Assembly (NCBI RefSeq): GCF_019399235.1
Contig: NZ_JAELVH010000035.1
Location: forward strand, 1 to 64,000
Length of the DNA: 64,000 nt
Origin: Streptomyces poriferorum
GTDB lineage: Bacteria; Actinomycetota; Actinomycetes; Streptomycetales; Streptomycetaceae
Direction of reading: 5' to 3'
Part shown: one piece after another, positions 45,112 to 53,973 of the stretch
How the letters are laid out: the number at the start of each line of letters is the position of its first letter
Numbering within the stretch: the stretch's first letter is position 1
Position numbers and translations under genes: made by a program
The notes under the pieces: model-generated
The model's input: the letters and a program-made list of their open reading frames with translations, nothing else
Database searches by the model: none
Told to the model about the DNA's origin: nothing

Positions 45112-45969
45112 TTACCGCCGTTCCTGCCAGTGGGTGAGCCTGCGCTCGGCGACGAGCAGCAGCCGGTCCATGGCGAGTCCGATCGCACCGATCGCGATGA
45201 GCTGGACGAAGATGGTCGGCAGGTCGTAGTAGAGCTGTGCCTGCTGCATCCGGAAGCCCAGTCCGCCCTGGGCCGCGATGAGTTCGGCGGCGACGACGGT
45301 CGCCCAGGAGGCGCCGAGCCCGATCCGCATGCCGACCAGGATGAAGGGGGTGGAGGCCGGTACGACGACGCCGAGGAAGACCTGCGGGTCGCGGGCGCCG
45401 AGTACCCGGGCCGCGTTGACGAGGGTGACGTCGACGGCTACGACGCCCTGGAAGGTGGAGACGACCGATGAGAGGAACGAGGCCAGGAAGATCACGAAGA
45501 TCTTCGGGGTCTCGTCGATGCCCATGAGGACGATGGCGAGCGGGATGATCGCGAGCGGGGGCACCATACGGAAGAACTGGAGCCACGGCTCGATCAGCCT
45601 GCGGACCACGGGGTACCAGCCCATGACGAAACCGACGGGCACCGCCAGGACGACACCGAGGACGTAGCCGATGAGGACTCGCTTCAGGCTGGCGCCCGCG
45701 TCCTCGAAGAGCGTTCCGTCGGCGATGAGTTCACCCGCTCGGCGGGCCACGACGACCGGACCGGGGAAGCCCTCGATGCCGCTGTTGGCGAGCACCACCC
45801 AGACGAGCAGTCCCAGCGCGGCGGAGGCGAGGGCGAGCAGCACGGCGGTGATCCGGCCCGTTTCCCGCGCCTTCTTCCTGGTGCCGCCCGTGCGCTTCGG
45901 GCTTTCGACGCGCTCCGGGTCCGCGCGCTCGGTCCGGTGCTCCGCCGGAGCGTTGACGGGTGTCTTCAT
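45112..45969 (-). CDS. ABC transporter permease (SsuC/TauC-like)
   Basis: The 285-residue integral membrane protein has about six membrane segments and the inner-loop EAA motif near [34 protein letters not shown], typical of sulfonate/nitrate/taurine permeases. The first 38 residues are hydrophilic and rich in charged residues. The ATG at 45967-45969 overlaps the sulfatase stop by 4 nt (ATGA), tying transport to sulfatase production. Confidence 0.92.
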   Translation of the reverse strand: MKTPVNAPAEHRTERADPERVESPKRTGGTRKKARETGRITAVLLALASAALGLLVWVVLANSGIEGFPGPVVVARRAGELIADGTLFEDAGASLKRVLIGYVLGVVLAVPVGFVMGWYPVVRRLIEPWLQFFRMVPPLAIIPLAIVLMGIDETPKIFVIFLASFLSSVVSTFQGVVAVDVTLVNAARVLGARDPQVFLGVVVPASTPFILVGMRIGLGASWATVVAAELIAAQGGLGFRMQQAQLYYDLPTIFVQLIAIGAIGLAMDRLLLVAERRLTHWQERR

Positions 45970-47453
45970 GCCACTTCCTCCGCGACTCCGTCGACGTCCG
46001 CGGCCCGGTCGCCGCCGATGTCGGCCATGTAGCTCATCCAGGTGTAGGCGGGGTCGCCGCGGCGCAGCAGTTCGCGGTAGAGCCGGACAGTGAGGTCGCG
46101 CCGGACTTCGGCGTAGGCGGGCGCGTCGTACACGTTGTGCAGTTCGTGCGGGTCGGTCTCCAGGTCGTACAGCTCGTGCACACTCTCCGGGTTGTGCACC
46201 AGCTTGTGGCGCCGGTCGCGGAGCATGCGCTGGGAGTACGGGAAGTGGTGGCCGTGGAACTCGGCGACGATCTCGTCGCGGGTGCCCCCGGAGTCGGCCC
46301 CGTGCAGCAGGGGCAGCAGGCTGGTGCCGTCGCACTGCTCGGGCACGGGGGCCCCGGCCAGTTCGAGAATGGTCGGGTTGAGGTCGATGAGGGAGGCGAA
46401 GTCGTCGCTGACCTGGGCGGGGGCGCCGGGGACGCGGGCGATGCCGGGGATGTGGTAGATGTCCTCGTACATCGCCGGGCCCTTGTCGTTGAGCCGGTGA
46501 GCGCCGGTGAACTCGCCGTGGTCCGCGGTGAAGAAGACCGCGGTGTCGTCCCACAGGCCGTGGCCCTTGAGGGCCTCGATCAGCCGGCCGGCCTGGTGGT
46601 CGATCATCGTGACGTAGCCCCAGTAGACGGCGATGAGCTTGCGCCAGGCGGCGGCGTCGAAGTCGTCCGAGGACCAGTAGGCGCTGTACTGGCGCTGCAC
46701 CTCGGGCTTCCCGGCGAAGGTCTCGGCCATCGAGGCGGGCAGGGGTACGTCGTCGGGGTCGTACAGGTCGTAGTAGCTGTCCGGGATCAGGTAGGGCAGG
46801 TGCGGGCCGTACCAGTGGCAGGAGAGCATGAACGGGGTGGCGTTCGCCTTCCACTCGGCGGCGTAGCGGTCGAGCAGGCCGAGCGTGCGGTCGGTGAGGA
46901 AGGCCTCGATGGTGGCTTCGGCGGGCTGCTGGAGCCGTCCGGCGATGAGGTGGCCGCGGCCGGTGCCGTTGGCCGCTGTGCCGAAGACGGGTTCGCTCAC
47001 CGAGAAGGGCGGGAAGCCGTTCTCCTCCAGCCACTTCTCGTACGAGGGGTGGTGGACGGGGTTGAGGGCGCCGGGCAGGTGCTCGCCGTCCAGGCCGTAG
47101 AACTCGGGTCCACGCTCGCGGCCGATGTGCCACTTGCCGACATGGCCGACCGAGTAGCCCTGGTCCTTCAACTGGCTCCAGAGCATGGGGTCTTCGTCGG
47201 AGAGCTCGTCCTTGCTCCCGCCGTTGCGCTCGGGGTTGTTCAGCATGCCGTGGCGGAAGGGGTGGAGCCCGGTGGCGAGCGAGGCACGGGCCGGCGTGCA
47301 GATCGCGGTCGGGGTGTAGAAGCGGTCGAGGCGTGTCCCCTCGGCCGCCAGTGCGTCCAGGGCGGGGGTGTCGACGAGTGGGTTGCCGTAACAGCCCAGG
47401 GTGTCGACCCGGTGCTGGTCGGTCATCAGGAACAGGACGTTGCGCGGAGCCAC
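45966..47453 (-). CDS. Type I sulfatase
   Basis: The 495-residue protein matches arylsulfatase-type enzymes: [19 protein letters not shown] (metal ligands DQ), the catalytic signature [12 protein letters not shown] with Cys52 (to be converted to formylglycine), KWHIGRE, and HGEFTGAH with the metal-binding His region. No signal peptide is visible, so it acts in the cytoplasm, meaning sulfated substrate must enter through the transporter. It heads the leftward operon and lies opposite the ROK gene; a formylglycine-generating enzyme encoded nearby would activate Cys52. Confidence 0.93.
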   Translation of the reverse strand: MAPRNVLFLMTDQHRVDTLGCYGNPLVDTPALDALAAEGTRLDRFYTPTAICTPARASLATGLHPFRHGMLNNPERNGGSKDELSDEDPMLWSQLKDQGYSVGHVGKWHIGRERGPEFYGLDGEHLPGALNPVHHPSYEKWLEENGFPPFSVSEPVFGTAANGTGRGHLIAGRLQQPAEATIEAFLTDRTLGLLDRYAAEWKANATPFMLSCHWYGPHLPYLIPDSYYDLYDPDDVPLPASMAETFAGKPEVQRQYSAYWSSDDFDAAAWRKLIAVYWGYVTMIDHQAGRLIEALKGHGLWDDTAVFFTADHGEFTGAHRLNDKGPAMYEDIYHIPGIARVPGAPAQVSDDFASLIDLNPTILELAGAPVPEQCDGTSLLPLLHGADSGGTRDEIVAEFHGHHFPYSQRMLRDRRHKLVHNPESVHELYDLETDPHELHNVYDAPAYAEVRRDLTVRLYRELLRRGDPAYTWMSYMADIGGDRAADVDGVAEEVA

Positions 47454-47555
47454 TCGGGCCGCCCTTTCGGTGGTCGCTCACGGTGCTGCCGGGGAACCGG
47501 CCGACACGCCGCCAGGTGATGTCCCGACGCGTGCCGCTGCCGGCAATTGACCGGA

Positions 47556-47585
47556 ACTGTAGGGACGGTGACTTTTTTACGTCAA
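47556..47585 (-). promoter_or_regulatory. Probable promoter of the sulfatase-transporter-glycosidase operon
   Basis: On the minus strand TTGACG (47580-47585) is followed after 18 bp by TACAGT (47556-47561), a good sigma-70/HrdB-type match. A TTGACA on the plus strand (47624-47629) may serve the ROK gene, but its -10 is weak. The gap lies between divergent sulfatase and ROK genes, where the ROK protein should bind. Confidence 0.55.
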
Positions 47586-47659
47586 CCCTTGGGAATAAAC
47601 ATTGTGTGAATTCGTCCCGGGCGTTGACAGAAACCCCTTGACCGATCGACCATGCGTCC

Positions 47660-48859
47660 ATGACGGAACGCACCGATGCCCTCCAGCGCCTGCGCAGGGC
47701 CAACGAAGCCGCCGTACTCGGTGAACTGCGCAGGTCGGGCGCGCTGAGCCGCGGCGAGCTGAAGGCGCGGGTCGGTCTCTCCCGCACGACCCTGTTCGCG
47801 ATCGTGTCCGATCTGCTGGAACGCAAGGCCGTCGTCGAGCAGCAGGCCCCGGACTCCGAGCAGCCGCGCGGGCGCGGCAGACCGGCCCTGGAGATCTCGC
47901 TCAACTCCCGCGGCGCCGAGCTGATCGGCATCGATCTCCAGCGCCACCACATCCATGTGGTGGTGGCCAACTGCGCCCACGAGATCGTCGGCCGCCACAG
48001 CGCCCCCGTCCCGGCGGACAGCGGCGCGGCCGAACGCGCCTCGCAGGCGATCCGCGCCGTCGAGGACCTGGTGCGGCGCGAGAACATCAGCCTCGCGCCC
48101 GTCGCCGGCATCGGTCTCGGCCTTCCCGGCTTCGTGCAGAACCCGGCCTCCGGCGACCCGCACACCATGACGCCGTTCGCGGGCCATGTCGCCGAGGAGC
48201 TGGGCCGGCACTTCGACGCCCCCGTGCTCACCGACAACAACTCCCGGCTCGCGGCCCTCGCCGAGGTGACCTGGGGAGCGGCACGCGGGATCGAGAACGC
48301 CGTGTACCTGCGCTGGTCCGAAGGGGTCGGCGGCGGGCTCGTCGTCAACGGCGCGCTGGTGCACGGCGCCCACGGCACCGCCGGGGAGATCGGCCACACC
48401 AGCTGCGACCCCGAGGGAAAGCCCTGCCACTGCGGGGGCCGCGGCTGCCTGGAGGGACTCATCTCCATCCCGGCGCTGCTCGCCGCCTGCGCCGATCGCG
48501 GAGTGAACGCCGCGGACGCCGCGGAACTGATCGCCCTCGCGGCCGAGGGCAGTCCGCAGACGGCCGAGGTGATCCGGAACGCCGCCGTCGTGGCGGGGCG
48601 GGTGCTCGCGGCACTCGCCGCGCAGGTCGACCCCGAGTGCATCGTCGTCTACGGGGAACCGGCGGCCCTCGACGCGCTCGTCCTCACCCCGATCCGCGAA
48701 CAGCTGGCCGCGCTCTCCCTGCCGTCCGCCCCCCGCACGATCGAGGTGCGCGGCTCCACGCTGGGCGGCGACGCCGCCGCGCTCGGCGGGGTGGCCCTGC
48801 TGCTGCGCACCACCGGCCAGGACCTGGCGGAGCTGCTGGACCCGGGGGTCTCGCGGTGA
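47660..48859 (+). CDS. ROK-family transcriptional regulator (NagC/XylR type)
   Basis: The 399-residue protein has an N-terminal winged helix ([46 protein letters not shown]) and a ROK sugar-kinase-like domain: [53 protein letters not shown] (zinc site). ROK regulators release DNA when they bind a sugar. It is divergent from the sulfatase operon and its stop overlaps the FGE start (GTGA), so sensor and sulfatase activator are made together. Confidence 0.92.
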   Translation: MTERTDALQRLRRANEAAVLGELRRSGALSRGELKARVGLSRTTLFAIVSDLLERKAVVEQQAPDSEQPRGRGRPALEISLNSRGAELIGIDLQRHHIHVVVANCAHEIVGRHSAPVPADSGAAERASQAIRAVEDLVRRENISLAPVAGIGLGLPGFVQNPASGDPHTMTPFAGHVAEELGRHFDAPVLTDNNSRLAALAEVTWGAARGIENAVYLRWSEGVGGGLVVNGALVHGAHGTAGEIGHTSCDPEGKPCHCGGRGCLEGLISIPALLAACADRGVNAADAAELIALAAEGSPQTAEVIRNAAVVAGRVLAALAAQVDPECIVVYGEPAALDALVLTPIREQLAALSLPSAPRTIEVRGSTLGGDAAALGGVALLLRTTGQDLAELLDPGVSR

Positions 48860-49818
48860 GCGCCTGCTGCGGGCCCGCCCGCGGGAGCGCCACGACCGCT
48901 CCCCCGGCGGACTTCGCCGTCCCGCAGCGCCGCACCGCCGAGCTGCTGCGCGGCATGGTGGCGGTGCCCGGCGGTCCGTTCCTGATGGGCGGCGAGGACG
49001 AGGACGCGTTCCCGGCCGACGGCGAGGGGCCCGTACGGGAGGTCACGCTCGCCCCGTTCCACATCGACGCGGCCTGTGTCACCAACGCCCGTTTCGCCGT
49101 CTTCGTCAAGGCCACCGGCTATCGCACGGAGGCCGAACTCATCGGCTGGTCCTATGTGTTCGGCTCCTTCGTCCCGCCCCGGGCCCGCCACGCCGTGCTG
49201 CCGGGCACGGTGCCCGGCGCCCCCTGGTGGCGCGCGGTGGCCGGAGCGCACTGGCGTGCCCCCGAAGGCCCGGGCACCTCGGTCGGAGACCGCCGCGACC
49301 ACCCGGTGGTCCACATGTCGTGGAACGACGCGACGGCCTACGCCCGCTGGGCGGGCAAGCGGCTGCCGACCGAGGCCGAGTGGGAGAAGGCGGCCCGCGG
49401 CGGACTCGTCCGGGCGCGCTTCCCCTGGGGTGACGAACTGACGCCGAACGGCCGGCACCGCTGCAACATCTGGCAGGGCGACTTCCCCGTACGCAACACG
49501 CACGAGGACGGCTTCACGGGCACCGCGCCCGTCAAGACGTACGCCCCCAACGGCCTCGGCCTCCACAACACCTCGGGCAACGTGTGGGAGTGGTGCGCCG
49601 ACCGGTTCAGCGCCGACTGGCACGCCGAAGCCCGGCCGGAGACCCGCTCGGACCCGGCCGGACCACCGCACGGCGAGAACCGCGTGCTGCGCGGCGGCTC
49701 ATACCTGTGCCACCGCTCGTACTGCAACCGCTACCGGGTCGCCGCGCGGACCTCCAACACCCCCGACAGCACGACCGGACACGGGGGCTTCCGCTGCGCG
49801 GCGTCGGTGCGGCCCTGA
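48856..49818 (+). CDS. Formylglycine-generating enzyme
   Basis: The 320-residue SUMF1-type enzyme converts the sulfatase active-site Cys to formylglycine. Family features: MVAVPGGPFLMGG, YEAxWS-like GWSYVFGSF, DHPVVHMSWNDATAYARWAGKRLPTEAEWEKAARGG, NVWEWCAD, and RGGSYLCHRSYCNRYRVAAR with redox pair Cys285/Cys290, spaced as in the S. coelicolor enzyme. Coupled to the ROK gene and adjacent to a Cys-type sulfatase, its role here is clear. Confidence 0.95.
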   Translation: MSACCGPARGSATTAPPADFAVPQRRTAELLRGMVAVPGGPFLMGGEDEDAFPADGEGPVREVTLAPFHIDAACVTNARFAVFVKATGYRTEAELIGWSYVFGSFVPPRARHAVLPGTVPGAPWWRAVAGAHWRAPEGPGTSVGDRRDHPVVHMSWNDATAYARWAGKRLPTEAEWEKAARGGLVRARFPWGDELTPNGRHRCNIWQGDFPVRNTHEDGFTGTAPVKTYAPNGLGLHNTSGNVWEWCADRFSADWHAEARPETRSDPAGPPHGENRVLRGGSYLCHRSYCNRYRVAARTSNTPDSTTGHGGFRCAASVRP

Positions 49819-49982
49819 CGCCGGAGCCCCGGCGCCCTGCTGATCGGCAGCCCGGGGCGGGCGGGGGCGCGATTCCCGTCGCACGGCCGGACGGTCCGTC
49901 ACCTGACTGATTCACGCCCCGGGCCCGTGAGTTGTCGCTATGGTTCATCCGATAGTCGGCGCAAGGTACTTCGGGGGCACGA

Positions 49983-50960
49983 GTGAGCGTTTCGGGCACT
50001 CCTCAACTGGTGTTCGTCCACGGGATCGGCGGTCCGCGGGACGCCGCGGGCGAACGACGTGAGTGGCTCGTGGCGCTGGCCGAGGGAGCACGCGCGGCCG
50101 GGCACGCCGACGCGGTCTCCGGGCTGACGCAGGGCTGGCTGGCGGAGGTGCGCTTCGCCGACTACAGCGACCTGTTCACGGACGCCGAGGCCCAGGGCGA
50201 CGGGCCCTGGACGCTCGACGAGCCGGAGGACGCCGCCTTCATGACCGAGTTCGTCGCGTCCCTGGTCGACGAACTCGCACGGCAGGCAGCGGAACGGGGA
50301 GACCGGCGGACGGCGGCCGTGGCCGAGGACGCCCGTGCGCAACTGCCGGGTGCCGGCGAGACCGAGGAGCAGGGCGCCGGGGAGCCGTTCCGGGTGCTCG
50401 GGCAGGTGCTGACGACCTTGTCGCAGACGCCGGGGCTGCGGGGGTGCGCGCAGTGGGCGAGCGGCACGCCGTTGCTGTGGCACCTGGCCCAGGTCGGGCG
50501 CTACCTCCGCAGGCGGGAGGCCGACGACAGGGGGCACACCCTGGACGTCCGGATCCGCGAGCGGGTGCTGGAGGGGACGGATCCCGGCCGGCCGCTGATC
50601 GTGGTGAGCCACTCGCTGGGCACCGTGGTCGCGTTCGAGGCGCTGCGCCAGCACAAAGGGCCGGTTCCGCTGCTCATGACGCTGGGGTCGCCGCTGGCCA
50701 CCGGGGCCGCGGTTCTGCAACGGCTGGTTCCGCAGCCGCCCCGCACCCCCGACCGCGTCGAGCGGTGGCTGAACTTCTGGGACCGCGACGACGTGGTGGT
50801 GGGCCGGCCGCGCCTCGACAAGTGGATGCTGCCCAATGAGGCGGGGGTCGTGCCAGAGACCAGCCGGGTGGATTCCGACGGTCTGTGGGTCCACACCGCG
50901 ACGAAGTACCTCCGGCAGCCGGGGGTCGCCGGTCCCCTGGTCGAAGCACTGAAGAGGTGA
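49983..50960 (+). CDS. Alpha/beta hydrolase, first gene of the VMAP-like operon
   Basis: The 325-residue protein has an oxyanion-type start (QLVFVHGIGGPRD) and a nucleophile elbow in VVSHSLGTVVAFEAL with Ser211 (SHSLG in place of GxSxG). The middle region is long and acidic. Homologous folds include lipases and esterases. The GTG start at 49983 follows a GGGGG stretch; the stop overlaps the GTG of the caspase-like gene. Being first in a coupled four-gene operon, it is more likely part of the system, either an effector that attacks lipids or a regulator, than a bystander. Confidence 0.75.
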   Translation: MSVSGTPQLVFVHGIGGPRDAAGERREWLVALAEGARAAGHADAVSGLTQGWLAEVRFADYSDLFTDAEAQGDGPWTLDEPEDAAFMTEFVASLVDELARQAAERGDRRTAAVAEDARAQLPGAGETEEQGAGEPFRVLGQVLTTLSQTPGLRGCAQWASGTPLLWHLAQVGRYLRRREADDRGHTLDVRIRERVLEGTDPGRPLIVVSHSLGTVVAFEALRQHKGPVPLLMTLGSPLATGAAVLQRLVPQPPRTPDRVERWLNFWDRDDVVVGRPRLDKWMLPNEAGVVPETSRVDSDGLWVHTATKYLRQPGVAGPLVEALKR

Positions 50961-53020
50961 CCGACGAGCAACGCCGGCATGTGCTGGTCGTGGGTGCGCA
51001 GTGCACGGCCATGCGCAGGCTGTCCCGGCTGGAGGAGGCCGCCCGGGCCCTGCACGACGTGCTGACGACCCCGGCACTCGGGGCGTGCACCCCCCGCACC
51101 GGCGCCAACGGCTCGCTCCTGCTCGGTTCGACGCTCACCACCGAGGACGTCCGTGCCGCCGTGCGCGAGGCGGTCCGGTGCGCGCGGGAGGACAACGCGG
51201 TGCTGGTACTGGCACTGCTCGGACACGGCTTCACCCCTCCGCTCCAGGCCGACCTGTACTTCATGGTCGCCGGTTCCACGACCGGAAGCACCATCTCCGC
51301 CCTGAACGTCGGCCAGTTGCTCACGGACGCCGTCGACGAGCCCGGGGTCGAGGGCGTGATCGCCCTCGTCGACACCTGCCACGCCACTGGCGGGATGCCC
51401 GACATGCGCCGGATCACGGGCGGGGTCCGGGCCGGCCGTACGAGGATGTCCGTCGTCACCGCCGCGGCCGCCGGCCAGGAAGCCCGCGACATGCGACTGA
51501 GCTTCGCCCTGGTCGCGGCGTTACGGGAAGGCATCGCCGGAGCACACACCACGGTGTACGCGGACGCACTGCTCATCGAGAACCTGCGCGGCCGGGTCAG
51601 GGGACAGGCCATCGGGAGGTTCGAGTACGACAACGACCCTTTCGTCGCCGAGGGGCTCTGGCTGGCCCGCAACGTGCGCTCCGCTCCCGGCGCCGGAGGC
51701 GGAGTGGTCGGGCCGGCAGGCATGAGGGACCTCGAACAGGCCGTGTCCATGTGGCGAGCCGATATGCGACTGCCGACCCCCCGGACCCGCGGGGACCTCG
51801 ATGAGCTGTACACGTTCGCGCGGGAGGGCCGGATCGACGACACGGCCGACCCGCAGTGGCGCGATCGGGTCATCCAGGTGGTGGAGACGCTCCTCACCTG
51901 TGCCGACACGGTGTCGCTCCTCAACACGGTGCTCGCCGACGTCCTCACCAGTGATCTCCTGCGTGAGGCACGCCAGTTGGCGGGGCTGCCCCCGGAGGCG
52001 GAGGGTGCCCAGCTGCTGCGTGGCCTGGTCGAGTACGCGGCGCTGCGCGCGTCGGGCGTGGACGAGCCCCGCTGGAAGGCGCCCGCGCGTCTCGTGGCGG
52101 CGCTGGCCGAACTGTCCGGCAGTGCCGACGTCGTGGCACGGCTGCGGAGTTGGGCGGGTGGCCTCGGGGCCGTCACCGAGTTCAACGATGCCCGGACGGA
52201 GCTGGCGCGGAAGCGGCAGCAGGGGGAGCTCCGCCTCGTCGTCAGCCTGGCCGGCGCGCTGACCGACTGGCCGGAGGAGGTGGACGCCTGGCTGGTCGGC
52301 ACCGGGGAGCGACTGCCGGTGCACCACCGCTTCCGGTGCGAGTCCGCGGACCGCCTGGGCACGGGCCGGGCGATCGGTGCCGTGCTGGCGTGGGCGCGTG
52401 GCCGACTCCCGTCGCCGGAACAACTGGTCAACGTGGACGTCGCGGCCCCCGCCCACCTGCTGGCACGCTGGCAGCCCGAGGAGGAAAAGGTCGGTCGCCG
52501 GCTGCTCGGGGTCAACCACGACGTCGTGGTCCGGTGGAGCGGCCGGATGGACCCGGCCGAGGAGAACGCCGAGATGAACGACGCCGCCCGCAAGGCACTG
52601 CGCGCCATGGCCTCATGCGGCGCCGTGTCGGTGGAGTGGATCGGGGTGTCGGTCCTGGACGACCGGCAGGGACTCGAACGGGGCCTCACGACCGGCCGGT
52701 ACGACACCGCCGTCGGACTCGACCACCACCCCGACACCTTGCAGGACGCCCTGGAGCTGCTGCTGCCCTACGCTCCGATCATCCTGTGGCCGCGCCCGGG
52801 CACCCGGACGGCCGGAGCGCTGCCGTCCCTGGTGCGGCAGCACTGGCACAGCCTTCCGGACGGCCTGCCCGCCGCCTACCGGCAGCGGTGGTCCCAGGAG
52901 CACGAGGGCTGCGGGGCGTGTCTGGGAGACGTACGCACCGTCTGGCACGACGAGGCATGGCTGGAGTTCTGCCGACCCTTCGAACAACGCGTCGTGGTCG
53001 GACCCGAGGAGGAATGGTGA
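50957..53020 (+). CDS. Caspase-like peptidase fused to VMAP-type C-terminal region
   Basis: The 687-residue protein begins with a caspase-fold domain: VLVVGAQCTAMRRLS, LVLALLGHGFTP with His90, DLYFMVAGSTTGSTISALNVGQLL, and VIALVDTCHATGG with Cys141 after the acidic VDT. The middle (about 270-430) is helical and matches no family I can name. The last 250 residues follow the VMAP-C pattern (LLARWQPEEEKVGRRLLGVNHDVVVRWSGRM ... LLPYAPIILWPRPG), a module of vWA-MoxR-associated proteins. GTG start and stop overlap both neighbours by 4 nt. Codon 189 (51521-51523) is TTA, rare in Streptomyces. The protease is the likely effector, held inactive until the partners signal. Confidence 0.78.
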   Translation: MTDEQRRHVLVVGAQCTAMRRLSRLEEAARALHDVLTTPALGACTPRTGANGSLLLGSTLTTEDVRAAVREAVRCAREDNAVLVLALLGHGFTPPLQADLYFMVAGSTTGSTISALNVGQLLTDAVDEPGVEGVIALVDTCHATGGMPDMRRITGGVRAGRTRMSVVTAAAAGQEARDMRLSFALVAALREGIAGAHTTVYADALLIENLRGRVRGQAIGRFEYDNDPFVAEGLWLARNVRSAPGAGGGVVGPAGMRDLEQAVSMWRADMRLPTPRTRGDLDELYTFAREGRIDDTADPQWRDRVIQVVETLLTCADTVSLLNTVLADVLTSDLLREARQLAGLPPEAEGAQLLRGLVEYAALRASGVDEPRWKAPARLVAALAELSGSADVVARLRSWAGGLGAVTEFNDARTELARKRQQGELRLVVSLAGALTDWPEEVDAWLVGTGERLPVHHRFRCESADRLGTGRAIGAVLAWARGRLPSPEQLVNVDVAAPAHLLARWQPEEEKVGRRLLGVNHDVVVRWSGRMDPAEENAEMNDAARKALRAMASCGAVSVEWIGVSVLDDRQGLERGLTTGRYDTAVGLDHHPDTLQDALELLLPYAPIILWPRPGTRTAGALPSLVRQHWHSLPDGLPAAYRQRWSQEHEGCGACLGDVRTVWHDEAWLEFCRPFEQRVVVGPEEEW

Positions 53021-53973
53021 GCTGGAAGCCCTATTACCGAGGTGACGGCGAGCAGCGGGACACTCCGCTGGCCGATCCGCCCCCGTGGCGCACGTTCCCC
53101 CGTACGCCGCAGCACCGGCAGTACCAGCCACCGCCCGGTCTGACCGACGCGGTCAACACCGCCCTGCACCTGCGCCGGCCGCTCCTCGTCAGCGGGCCTG
53201 CGGGATCGGGCAAGTCCACCGTGATCGAGCAGGTGGCTCACGAGCTGAACCTCGGTCCCGTGCTGCGCTGGCACATCACGTCCCGCAGCTCGCTGACCGA
53301 AGCCCTTTACCGTTACGACGCGTTGGGGCGCATCCACGCCCAGAGCCTGCGTGCGGCCATGCCGCAGGGCCGCACGGGCCGGGCGGGGCAGGGACGCAGC
53401 AGGGACGACATCTCCCCCTTCCTCCAACTGGGCCCGCTGGGCACCGCTCTGCTGCCCGGGGACCGGCCCCGAGCCCTGCTCATCGACGAGATCGACAAGA
53501 GCGACCTGGATCTGCCCAGCGATCTGCTGGAAGTGCTGGAGCGCGGGGAGTTCGAGATCCCCGAACTCGTGCGGTACCGCCGCCCCCGGGTCCAGGTCCG
53601 TCAGTGGCAGAGCGACGAGGAGCACTCCGTCGAGCGCGGTCGGGTGCGGTGCACACAGTTCCCGTTCATCCTCCTGACCAGCAACAACGAGCGGGACTTC
53701 TCACCGGCCTTCCTGCGGCGGTGCATCCGCTACACCATGCGTCCGCTGGACGACGAACTGCTCGAAGGCATCGTCAGGGCTCACTTCGACGAGCTGCCGA
53801 GCGGTGCCGAGGAGGTCATCACGCTGTTCGCCGATCGTGTCAGGTCCGGCGAGCACCTGGCCATCGACCAGCTGCTGAACGCCGTGGCCCTGCTCACCGG
53901 CGGCCACGCACCCGGACCGGACCAGTACAAGGAGCTGCGCAAGCTGATCCTGCGTGAACTCTCCCGTGTCTGA
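53017..53973 (+). CDS. MoxR-type AAA+ ATPase
   Basis: The 318-residue protein has Walker A GPAGSGKST (60-68), Walker B ALLIDEID (153-160), and a sensor region LLTSNNERDFSPAFLRRCI. The insert after sensor 1 and the C-terminal lid fit the MoxR/RavA clade. Such ATPases act as chaperone-like activators of a vWA partner. The GTG start follows GAGGAGGAA and overlaps the caspase stop; its 3' end overlaps the vWA gene start. Together this predicts a tight ATPase-vWA complex. Confidence 0.9.
   Translation: MSWKPYYRGDGEQRDTPLADPPPWRTFPRTPQHRQYQPPPGLTDAVNTALHLRRPLLVSGPAGSGKSTVIEQVAHELNLGPVLRWHITSRSSLTEALYRYDALGRIHAQSLRAAMPQGRTGRAGQGRSRDDISPFLQLGPLGTALLPGDRPRALLIDEIDKSDLDLPSDLLEVLERGEFEIPELVRYRRPRVQVRQWQSDEEHSVERGRVRCTQFPFILLTSNNERDFSPAFLRRCIRYTMRPLDDELLEGIVRAHFDELPSGAEEVITLFADRVRSGEHLAIDQLLNAVALLTGGHAPGPDQYKELRKLILRELSRV

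Noticed and set aside
45112..48642. A 1176-residue minus-strand open frame
   Set aside because: Only the last 285 codons (ABC permease) look like protein; the rest is antisense to the ROK gene or out of frame with the sulfatase.
50674..52737. A 687-residue minus-strand frame opposite the caspase-like gene
   Set aside because: Ser/Arg/Thr-rich composition typical of antisense of GC-rich genes; no domain recognised.
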